DNA from: UBA5500 sp023622465
Lineage (GTDB): Bacteria > Bacillota > UBA994 > UBA5500
Reading direction: 5' to 3'
Assembly (NCBI GenBank): GCA_023622465.1
Contig: JAMNZE010000115.1
Location: 1-15,476, forward strand
DNA: 15,476 bases
Shown in pieces: positions 1 through 5,987 of this stretch. The notes beneath the pieces were generated by a model. The model saw nothing but the letters and a program-made list of their open reading frames with translations, did no database searches and was not told the DNA's origin. The position numbers and the translations under genes are program-made. The stretch's first letter is position 1; each line of letters begins with the position of its first letter.

Positions 1-149
1 GTTTCGATAGCTGTATAAGGGGGGCAAACAACCACCTCAGCCGCTGTCGCAGCCTCCTGCATCAATGCCTGTAGGCGCTGGCAGTAATCTTTGGCTTCCG
101 GCGTGGTCATATTCATTTTCCAATTGGCTACAACCAACGGTTGCCTCAT
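1..149 (-). CDS. tpiA: Triose-phosphate isomerase, N-terminal part (runs off left edge)
   Basis: Glycolytic enzyme interconverting dihydroxyacetone phosphate and glyceraldehyde 3-phosphate in the cytoplasm. Only the first 49 codons lie in the window. The start reads MRQPLVVANWKMN; the ANWKMN stretch carries the substrate-binding Asn and catalytic Lys that open TIM proteins, and VVVCPPYTAIE further on matches the second beta strand of the barrel. The ATG at 147-149 (complement) is preceded by a very strong Shine-Dalgarno, AAAGGGGGGAG, inside the 15-bp gap after pgk. It is the third gene of the gap-pgk-tpi operon and surely shares its transcript. The catalytic His and Glu lie outside the window, so completeness cannot be judged. 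Confidence 0.95.
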   Translation of the reverse strand, partial: MRQPLVVANWKMNMTTPEAKDYCQRLQALMQEAATAAEVVVCPPYTAIE

Positions 150-164
150 GTAACTCCCCCCTTT

Positions 165-1355
165 CTATTCCGTTCGATCACTTAAAGCTGCCACTCCAGG
201 CAGAACTTTACCCTCTAGAAATTCCAAGCTGGCTCCACCGCCGGTAGACACATGGGTAATAGCATCGGTCAAGCCGGCTTGGGCAATAGCTGCCGCCGAA
301 TCACCGCCGCCCACAATACTGGTGGCCGGCGAATCGGCCACCGCTTGGGCAACGGCATGGGTGCCGCCGGCAAAGCTTTTCCGCTCGAACACGCCCATGG
401 GACCATTCCAAACGATCAGTTTAGCCTTAAATAAAACGGCAGCAAAATGTTCCCGTGTGGCCGGCCCAATGTCTAAGACCATCTGATCTTGGGGCACTTC
501 ATCAATAGATACCACCTGACTCGTTTCTGCATCCAAGTCGGCGGCTACAACCCCATCGAGGGGTAGATGGATCTGAACCCCTCGCTCCTCTGCTTGCGCC
601 AGTAGCTCCTTAGCTAAAGATAAGGAGTCCTGCTCCACCAGCGACCGTCCCATTTCTTTGCCCTGGGCAGCCAGGAAGGTATTAGCCATACCGCCACCGA
701 TGAGCAGGCTATCCACCTTTCCTAGGAGGTTACGTACCACCCCGATTTTGTCGGAAACTTTGGCACCACCCAGGATGGCCACAAAGGGGCGCTCCGGGTT
801 AGCCAGAGCTGAACCTAGGAACTTAATCTCCTTCTCCAAGAGAAAGCCACATACGGCCGGTTGTAGAAAATCAGCAACACCGGCGGTGGAAGCATGGGCT
901 CGGTGGGCCGTACCGAAAGCATCATTGACATATATGTCGCCTAAGGCAGCCAGTTGTTTGGCAAAGGTGGGTTCATTTTTTTCCTCTTCCGCATGGAAAC
1001 GCAGGTTTTCTAACAATAAAACCTCACCGGAAGCTAGCTGGGCCACTGCCGTTTCGGCCACTTCCCCCACACAGTCGGGCGCAAAGGCCACCGCTTGGCC
1101 TAATAGTTCTCCTAAACGGGTAGCCACCGGCTTGAGAGAAAACTCGGGCTTTACCTGGCCCTTCGGCCGCCCTAAATGGCTCATCAAAATGACTTTTGCC
1201 TGTTTGTCGATCAAATAGCGAATAGTTGGCAAGGCGGCAACAATGCGGGTGTCATCGCTAACGTTGCCGTCAGCTGTCAGGGGCACATTGAAGTCCACCC
1301 GTACTAACACCCGTTTGCCGGTAACATTTACATCTCTTAGTCCCAGCTTGTTCAT
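165..1355 (-). CDS. pgk: Phosphoglycerate kinase
   Basis: Converts 1,3-bisphosphoglycerate plus ADP to 3-phosphoglycerate plus ATP in the cytoplasm. The 396-residue length is normal for a bacterial enzyme. N-domain substrate-binding motifs are visible: RVDFNVP (19-25), SHLGRPKG, ENLRFH and NDAFGTAHRAHAS. C-domain nucleotide motifs follow: GGAKVSDK, GGGMANTF, NGPMGVFE, GGGDSAAA and STGGGASLEFLEG. No family-defining residue appears lost. It starts 12 bp after the gap stop and ends 15 bp before tpiA, so it is the middle gene of the glycolytic operon. Its ribosome site (GGTGGGG before the ATG) is G-rich but a poorer match than those of gap and tpiA, so translational coupling to gap is plausible. 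Confidence 0.98.
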   Translation of the reverse strand: MNKLGLRDVNVTGKRVLVRVDFNVPLTADGNVSDDTRIVAALPTIRYLIDKQAKVILMSHLGRPKGQVKPEFSLKPVATRLGELLGQAVAFAPDCVGEVAETAVAQLASGEVLLLENLRFHAEEEKNEPTFAKQLAALGDIYVNDAFGTAHRAHASTAGVADFLQPAVCGFLLEKEIKFLGSALANPERPFVAILGGAKVSDKIGVVRNLLGKVDSLLIGGGMANTFLAAQGKEMGRSLVEQDSLSLAKELLAQAEERGVQIHLPLDGVVAADLDAETSQVVSIDEVPQDQMVLDIGPATREHFAAVLFKAKLIVWNGPMGVFERKSFAGGTHAVAQAVADSPATSIVGGGDSAAAIAQAGLTDAITHVSTGGGASLEFLEGKVLPGVAALSDRTE

Positions 1356-1367
1356 CGCACCCCACCA

Positions 1368-2375
1368 CTAGAGACCAAATTTAGCTACATATGCAGCCAA
1401 ATCCACATAACGCTCCGAGTAACCCCACTCGTTATCGTACCAGGCGATAACCTTAACCAGTCCGTCGCCCGTCACCATGGTTAAGGGTGCGTCGACGATG
1501 GCCGAATGGGGGTCCTGCACATAGTCAACAGAAACCAGCGGTTCGTCAGACACGGCTAGGATACCTTTCATGGAGCCGGCTGCCGCCTCTCGCAAAGCTG
1601 TATTAACTTCCTCCGCAGTGGCTTCTTTTTCAACTTCGCATACTAAGTCGACCAAAGACACAACGGGAGTCGGAACCCGGACTGCAAAACCGTTGAGTTT
1701 ACCGGCCAACTCGGGTAGAACCAAACCAACCGCCTTGGCCGCGCCAGTAGTAGTTGGGATCATGGAAATGGCTGCTGCCCTGGCCCGACGCAAATCTTTA
1801 TGACTGCCGTCAAGAATACGTTGATCGTTGGTATAGGCATGGATGGTGGTCATAAAACCGGAAACGATACCAAAATTGTCGTTCAACACTTTGGCCACCG
1901 GTGCTAAGCAGTTGGTGGTGCAGGAAGCGTTAGAAATAATATGATGCTTAGCCGGATCATACTGCTCATGATTAACACCCATAACGATGGTGATATCTTC
2001 ACCTTTAGCCGGAGCAGCAATTAGCACCTTCTTGGCACCGTTTTTCAGATGACCGCTAACCGATTCCGCATCTCTAAACTTACCGGTAGATTCCATAACG
2101 ATGTCTACACCCAGGTCGCCCCAAGGAATATCGGCCGGGCTGTTACCGTTGGTCACAGGAATCTTCTTACCGTCAACTACTAGGTAATCTTCACCAGCCT
2201 CCACGGAACCCTCAAACTTGCTATAGGCCGAGTCATAGCGGAGCAGATGGGCCATTACATCCGGTTTGGAGCGGTTATTGATGGCCACGACCTCCACATC
2301 ATCCCGCCGGGCCGCAATGCGCATAACCTGACGCCCAATACGACCAAAACCATTGATACCGATTCTGACTGCCAT
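1368..2375 (-). CDS. gap: Type I glyceraldehyde-3-phosphate dehydrogenase, possibly NADP-preferring
   Basis: Oxidises glyceraldehyde 3-phosphate to 1,3-bisphosphoglycerate with NAD(P). 335 residues from the ATG at 2373-2375, which sits 9 nt after GGAGG; an in-frame TTG three codons upstream is rejected because it overlaps the spacer. Visible are the Rossmann motif INGFGRIGR (7-15), active-site SCTTNCLAP with catalytic Cys152, His179 in TTIHAYTNDQ, and HKDLRRARAAA. The cofactor pocket is unusual: the Asp that ends beta-2 and selects NAD is Asn34, followed by Arg35, and the usual Leu-Pro before HKDLRRARA is Gly190-Ser191. Both changes resemble NADP-using GAPDHs (inference). First gene of the gap-pgk-tpi operon; no CggR-type repressor gene precedes it, rpoN does. 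Confidence 0.97.
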   Translation of the reverse strand: MAVRIGINGFGRIGRQVMRIAARRDDVEVVAINNRSKPDVMAHLLRYDSAYSKFEGSVEAGEDYLVVDGKKIPVTNGNSPADIPWGDLGVDIVMESTGKFRDAESVSGHLKNGAKKVLIAAPAKGEDITIVMGVNHEQYDPAKHHIISNASCTTNCLAPVAKVLNDNFGIVSGFMTTIHAYTNDQRILDGSHKDLRRARAAAISMIPTTTGAAKAVGLVLPELAGKLNGFAVRVPTPVVSLVDLVCEVEKEATAEEVNTALREAAAGSMKGILAVSDEPLVSVDYVQDPHSAIVDAPLTMVTGDGLVKVIAWYDNEWGYSERYVDLAAYVAKFGL

Positions 2376-2420
2376 TAAAGACAACCTCCTTAATTACTGT
2401 TCAGCTGACCGCCTAATTGT

Positions 2421-2446
2421 TACGCTAATACGAAGGAATTAGCGTA
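2421..2446. promoter_or_regulatory. Perfect 9-bp inverted repeat in the rpoN-gap gap (candidate operator or leader hairpin)
   Basis: TACGCTAAT at 2421-2429 pairs perfectly with ATTAGCGTA at 2438-2446 around an 8-nt loop. No T-run follows on either strand, so it does not look like an intrinsic terminator for rpoN. It lies about 45 bp upstream of the gap start and just downstream of a candidate -10, where an operator or a transcript-stabilising 5' hairpin would sit. Symmetry is seen directly; function is inferred. Confidence 0.45.
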
Positions 2447-2462
2447 TGATATTTGCCCATTA

Positions 2463-2468
2463 ATTATA
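2463..2468 (-). promoter_or_regulatory. Candidate -10 element for gap-pgk-tpi
   Basis: On the minus strand TATAAT stands immediately after the rpoN stop codon and about 90 nt before the gap ATG. A consensus -10 is seen, but the hexamer 17 nt upstream (ATCGGA) is a poor -35, so an activator or an extended context would be needed. If it is used, the inverted repeat at 2421-2446 falls in the initially transcribed region. Confidence 0.35.
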
Positions 2469-3842
2469 TCACATATGGTATCTTTTCCGATGGCGCGACG
2501 ACAAGATTCCCATCTCTTCTCGATATTTACCCACAGTACGTCTAGAAATAGTAATGCCCTTCTTTTTCTGTAGTAAATCAGCTATCTCCTGGTCGCTCCA
2601 AGGGGCCTTAGCATCTTCGGTGGCTAGTAGTTGGCGTATAGCTTCCTGTACTCCTTCTTTGGCCAAACCAAGGCCACTGCTATCGGCCACACCGCTGGTA
2701 AAGAAGAAGCGCATCGGGTAGATACCCTGGGACGTTTGCATATACTTATGGGCCACAGCGCGGCTGACGGTAGATTCGTGCAGGTGCAGACTGGCCGCCA
2801 CTTGCGTCAAGGTCAGTGGACGGAGGGCCGCCAGACCGTGCTCAAAAAAGTCATGTTGGCCAGCCACAATCGCTAAGGCCACATCGTGCAGGGTTTGCCG
2901 ACGCTGCTCTAAACTGCGTATCAACCAGGCAGCCGCACGGATACATTCTTCAATATAGCACTGTACCTCCGCATCCGGCGTTTCCTGTGAAAGACGTAGA
3001 TAGTAGGGACTGAGGGCTAGGCGGGGCAGCAAACTCTCATTAACAACTACCTCATAGGTCCCTAATCTTTTCTCTATCACCACATCGGGCAGTATAAACT
3101 GATTTTGCCGGCCCCCACTCAATTCGGCACCGGGCCGAGGGGGCAGTTCTTGCATTAAATCTAGCAGTTCCTGTATTTCACCGGCTGGACAAGCCAGGGC
3201 AGCTGCCACTTGCGCCACTCGCCCTGCCGCCAACTGGGGCAAATAATCTCTAATGGCTTGCTCCCAATGGGGACGTAACCACCCTCTGGCCTCCAGCTCC
3301 AAACACAGGTAATCGGCCAAGTTGTAGCAACCCAACCCCCGAGGCTCAAGCCTTTGCAGCAAACGGCGGGCCGTGAAGACCTTCTCTTCCGTCGTTCCTA
3401 AGGCCTGGGCCAACTCAACATCAGCGCAGGGCAAGAAGCCGGAGCAGTCCAACTGTTCTAGGAGAGTTACCGCCAGTTCTTGCAGTTCGGGAGCAACGGC
3501 CTGGGTGCGAATCTGCAAAGTCAACTCTTGCAATTTATCCTGCCCCAGCTTATACCCGCAATCCAGCGGCAACCGGCTAGTTTGCTCCCTGCTAATGCCT
3601 TGGCTTGGGGGCAGATCATCAAACCAATATTCCAACCACTCTTGCCCCAGATAGGGATCGTCGCCCACCGGTTCTTCCCACGGTCGATCCAATTCTAATA
3701 CGGGATTGGCGGCCAGTTCTTGCTGCAGATAGGTGGTTAACTCATAGGCGGGCAACTGTAAAATGGTCAGGGCCTGCCGTAGCTTGGGAGTGACGACGAG
3801 CTTGGGCGCATTTTCCAGCGCCAACTTTAACTTCTTCGACAT
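2469..3842 (-). CDS. rpoN: RNA polymerase sigma-54 factor
   Basis: Alternative sigma factor that recognises -24/-12 promoters and needs AAA+ enhancer-binding activators. 457 residues, normal length. Region I is the Leu/Gln-rich N-terminus (TPKLRQALTILQLPAYEL, then LQQELAANPVLEL) that contacts activators. The core-binding domain fills the middle, a helix-turn-helix follows (LTQVAASLHLHESTVSRAV), and the RpoN box at 433-442 reads SRRTVGKYRE, close to the consensus ARRTVAKYRE. Start ATG at 3840-3842 has GGGAGGTGG 6 nt upstream, and its gap to whiA is only 17 bp, so the two are probably cotranscribed. No sigma-54-dependent activator gene or convincing -24/-12 promoter is visible in the window, so its regulon lies elsewhere. 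Confidence 0.97.
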   Translation of the reverse strand: MSKKLKLALENAPKLVVTPKLRQALTILQLPAYELTTYLQQELAANPVLELDRPWEEPVGDDPYLGQEWLEYWFDDLPPSQGISREQTSRLPLDCGYKLGQDKLQELTLQIRTQAVAPELQELAVTLLEQLDCSGFLPCADVELAQALGTTEEKVFTARRLLQRLEPRGLGCYNLADYLCLELEARGWLRPHWEQAIRDYLPQLAAGRVAQVAAALACPAGEIQELLDLMQELPPRPGAELSGGRQNQFILPDVVIEKRLGTYEVVVNESLLPRLALSPYYLRLSQETPDAEVQCYIEECIRAAAWLIRSLEQRRQTLHDVALAIVAGQHDFFEHGLAALRPLTLTQVAASLHLHESTVSRAVAHKYMQTSQGIYPMRFFFTSGVADSSGLGLAKEGVQEAIRQLLATEDAKAPWSDQEIADLLQKKKGITISRRTVGKYREEMGILSSRHRKRYHM

Positions 3843-3859
3843 CCTCCACCTCCCGTCGG

Positions 3860-4792
3860 CTAATCTTCTTTGCCAAAGGCCAACTGCACCAATTTGCGTA
3901 ACCGATGGTTAACCGCACTTTTGCTGAGGGGAGGATCGGCCAACTGGCCCAGTTCCTGCAGACTTGCCTCCGGGTGGGCTAAGCGTAACTCGGCAACCTG
4001 CCTCAAGGCCGGTGATAATTGGGCCAACTGTTGCCGCTGAGCTAGAAGGCGGATGGCCTCCGTCTGCCGCATGGCTGCCGCCACCGTTTTACTGAGGTTA
4101 GCCGTCTCCGCATTAACCAAACGATTCACCTGATTACGCATATATTTACGAATACGGGCGTCTTCAAACTGCAGGAGGGCAGTATGGGCGCCGATTATGT
4201 TTAATAGGCGCACAATTTGTTCGCTCTCCTTCAAATATACGACAAAAGATTTCTTGCGGGGAACCACCTTGGGCGTTAGCTCCTCCCGTTCCATAAGTGC
4301 ACATAAGACGGAGGCTTGCTCCTCATAGTCGGTGGTAATCTCCAAATGATAAGACACTTTTTGGGGATCGTTGATAGCTCCTGCCGCCAAGAAGGCTCCG
4401 CGCAAATAGGCCCGACAACAACACTGTCGCTCCACTACCCAGCCCGCCACGCCGTGGCCCAATCCGTTATCACTCTCTAATAAGCCCACCTGGCGCAACA
4501 AGGCGGGCACATCACCCCGGCAGCGCACCAGGTAGACATTGTTCTTGCGCAGGCGCACTTTACGCCGAATATAAATTTCTGTCTGTACGCCGAAAACGGC
4601 GCGGAATAACTTGAAAATAACGCGGGCGGTGGCCGGGTTCTGGGTAGTTACACTCAGGCCCCACTGGTCCCCGCGGCTAATTTCAATACTGCCATTGAGA
4701 CGGATTAAAGCGGCCAATTCGGCCCGCTGGCAGCATTGATCAGTGACAGATATACGAGTCAGCTCCCGCTTTACTTCTTCTGAAAAGGTCAC
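3860..4792 (-). CDS. whiA: DNA-binding protein WhiA (YvcL family)
   Basis: Conserved Gram-positive regulator tied to sporulation in actinomycetes and to cell division and chromosome segregation in Bacillus. 310 residues. The N-terminus has the degenerate LAGLIDADG homing-endonuclease-like fold, with YLRGAFLAAGAINDP and YHLEITT as the recognisable segment; the C-terminus is a helix-turn-helix (LQELGQLADPPLSKSAVNHR). I chose the GTG at 4790-4792 because the protein then begins VTFSEEVKRELTR, like known WhiA N-termini, with GGGAGGAG 8 nt upstream; a TTG 63 nt further upstream would add a non-family extension. An 8-codon leader ORF overlaps this start as GTGA. Its usual partners rapZ and yvcK lie 5.8 kb away, past genes on both strands. 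Confidence 0.96.
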   Translation of the reverse strand: MTFSEEVKRELTRISVTDQCCQRAELAALIRLNGSIEISRGDQWGLSVTTQNPATARVIFKLFRAVFGVQTEIYIRRKVRLRKNNVYLVRCRGDVPALLRQVGLLESDNGLGHGVAGWVVERQCCCRAYLRGAFLAAGAINDPQKVSYHLEITTDYEEQASVLCALMEREELTPKVVPRKKSFVVYLKESEQIVRLLNIIGAHTALLQFEDARIRKYMRNQVNRLVNAETANLSKTVAAAMRQTEAIRLLAQRQQLAQLSPALRQVAELRLAHPEASLQELGQLADPPLSKSAVNHRLRKLVQLAFGKED

Positions 4793-4815
4793 GCGCTTCT
4801 CCTCCCACTGCCCAT
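4789..4815 (-). promoter_or_regulatory. Possible 8-codon leader ORF overlapping the whiA start
   Basis: On the minus strand TAAGGAG is followed after 8 nt by an ATG (4813-4815) opening an 8-codon frame, MGSGRRSA, whose TGA overlaps the whiA GTG as GTGA. The ribosome site is as good as that of whiA itself. This would couple whiA translation to termination on the leader. The arrangement is seen directly; translation is inferred and the frame is short enough to be chance. Confidence 0.3.
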
Positions 4816-4865
4816 TTGCGCTACTCCTTAATAAATTCCCCCCAGAACCAAGCAAATCCTGCCAT

Positions 4866-4900
4866 AAAAACTAGGGGGCCACCCTATCGGCAGCCCCCTA
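4866..4900 (-). terminator. Rho-independent terminator of the repeat-protein gene
   Basis: Minus-strand reading: TAGGGGGC pairs perfectly with GCCCCCTA (8 bp) around a 13-nt loop, then GTTTTT. It begins 17 bp after the stop of the Gly/Gln/Tyr-rich repeat gene and ends about 50 bp before the whiA leader, separating the nrdJ/repeat unit from whiA. Confidence 0.85.
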
Positions 4901-4917
4901 TAAGAGCATCTTTCTAT

Positions 4918-5862
4918 TTAGCAATCGCCGCCCTGTTGTCCAGTTCCTGTTACCATTTGCTGCGGCTGGCTGGGACCGTAATAGCCCGTATTGCGGTCGG
5001 CCCGCATCATCTGGGACAGGCCACCCATACTGCCCTGCATCATCTGTTCCGAGGGTGTGGTACCTATGTTCTGGTTGGTACCCTGGCCGTAACCACCAAA
5101 CTGGTTGGACTGCTGATACCCATACTGGGCCGTAGTCTGTCCATATTGGGGAGTAGTGTAGCTACCACCATACTGTTGTTGCCCGCCCCCCATTCCGCTC
5201 TGGTATTGGGGTTGGCTGGGACCATAGTAGCCGGTGTTGCGGTCGGCCTGCATCACCTGGGATAGGCCACCCATACCGCCCCGCATCATTTGTTCCGTGG
5301 GCGTGGTGCCAAAGTTCTGGTTGGTACCCTGGCCGTAACCACCAAACTGGTTGAACTGCTGATACCCATACTGGGCCGTAGTCTGTCCATATTGGGGAGT
5401 AGTGTAGCTACCACCATACTGTTGCTGTCCCCCAACCATTCCGCCCTGGTACTGGGGCTGGCTAGGCCCATAGTAGCCGGTGTTACGGTCGGCCTGCATC
5501 ACCTGAGATAGGCCACCCATACCCCTTTGCATCATCTGTTCTGTGGGCGTGGTGCCAAAGTTCTGATTGGTACCCTGGCCGTAACCTCTAAACTGGTTAG
5601 ACTGCTGATACCCGTACTGGGCTGTAGTCTGTCCATATTGGGGAGTGGTGTAGCTACCACCGTACTGTTGCTGTCCCCCGACCATTCCGCCCTGGTACTG
5701 GGGCTGGCTGGGACCATAGTAGCCGGTGTTACGGTCGGCCTGCATCACCTGAGACAGACCACCCATACCGCTTTGCATCATCTGCTCCGTGGGTGTTGTA
5801 CCTATGTTTTGGTTCGTGCCCTGGCCGTAAAACTGGTTGGGCCACTGAGAAGAGTACTGCAT
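4918..5862 (-). CDS. Gly/Gln/Tyr-rich four-repeat low-complexity protein, function unknown
   Basis: I do not recognise a characterised family. The 314-residue product is four copies of an 82-residue unit, the last cut short. Each unit has a more ordered part, GTTPTEQMMQ then MGGLSQVMQADRNTGYYG, followed by a Tyr/Gln/Gly-rich tract (QQQYGGSYTTPQYGQTTA). There is no Lys or His anywhere, a single Trp (near the N-terminus) and a single Cys, the last residue (GGDC). No signal peptide or membrane segment is seen, so it is probably intracellular. The ATG at 5860-5862 has GGAGGTG 10 nt upstream. It lies 125 bp after nrdJ with no terminator between, so readthrough is possible, and is followed by a strong terminator. 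A structural spore-layer protein rich in Tyr and Gln is one guess; a condensate-forming scaffold is another. Confidence 0.85.
   Translation of the reverse strand: MQYSSQWPNQFYGQGTNQNIGTTPTEQMMQSGMGGLSQVMQADRNTGYYGPSQPQYQGGMVGGQQQYGGSYTTPQYGQTTAQYGYQQSNQFRGYGQGTNQNFGTTPTEQMMQRGMGGLSQVMQADRNTGYYGPSQPQYQGGMVGGQQQYGGSYTTPQYGQTTAQYGYQQFNQFGGYGQGTNQNFGTTPTEQMMRGGMGGLSQVMQADRNTGYYGPSQPQYQSGMGGGQQQYGGSYTTPQYGQTTAQYGYQQSNQFGGYGQGTNQNIGTTPSEQMMQGSMGGLSQMMRADRNTGYYGPSQPQQMVTGTGQQGGDC
4960..5826 (-). repeat. In-frame tandem array, 246-bp period, four copies (last partial)
   Basis: The same landmark (ttggtaccctggcc or its variant) recurs at 5075, 5321, 5567 and 5813, exactly 246 bp apart, so the unit is 82 codons and stays in frame. 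Copies are nearly identical at the DNA level. The two inner copies share Phe in NQNFGTT, while the outermost ones share Ile (NQNIGTT). Such an array is prone to slippage or recombination between units, and its near identity also generates long stop-free frames on the plus strand that are not genes. Confidence 0.95.
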
Positions 5863-5987
5863 TCTTGTGTTGCACCTCCATGATTAATTGGCAGCGGCAG
5901 CAGATGCTTTTCTGCCACCTTTACGCGTATCATCATGGTTAATATCCCCCATTCTCAGCGGAGCATGTATTTTACAGGCTAAAGAAA

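Noticed and set aside
658..1218. 186-codon plus-strand open frame opposite pgk
   Set aside because: Shadow of a GC-rich conserved gene; no ribosome site or family features.
4793..4855. Upstream TTG start that would lengthen WhiA by 21 residues
   Set aside because: The extension (LGSGGNLLRSSANGQW) is not WhiA-like, whereas the GTG start has a good ribosome site and gives the family N-terminus.
4816..5883. Long plus-strand open frames opposite the repeat gene, rich in Leu/Val/Gly and themselves repetitive
   Set aside because: They are mirror products of the 246-bp repeats on the minus strand; the minus frame has a strong ribosome site, a terminator and a coherent composition, the plus frames have neither.
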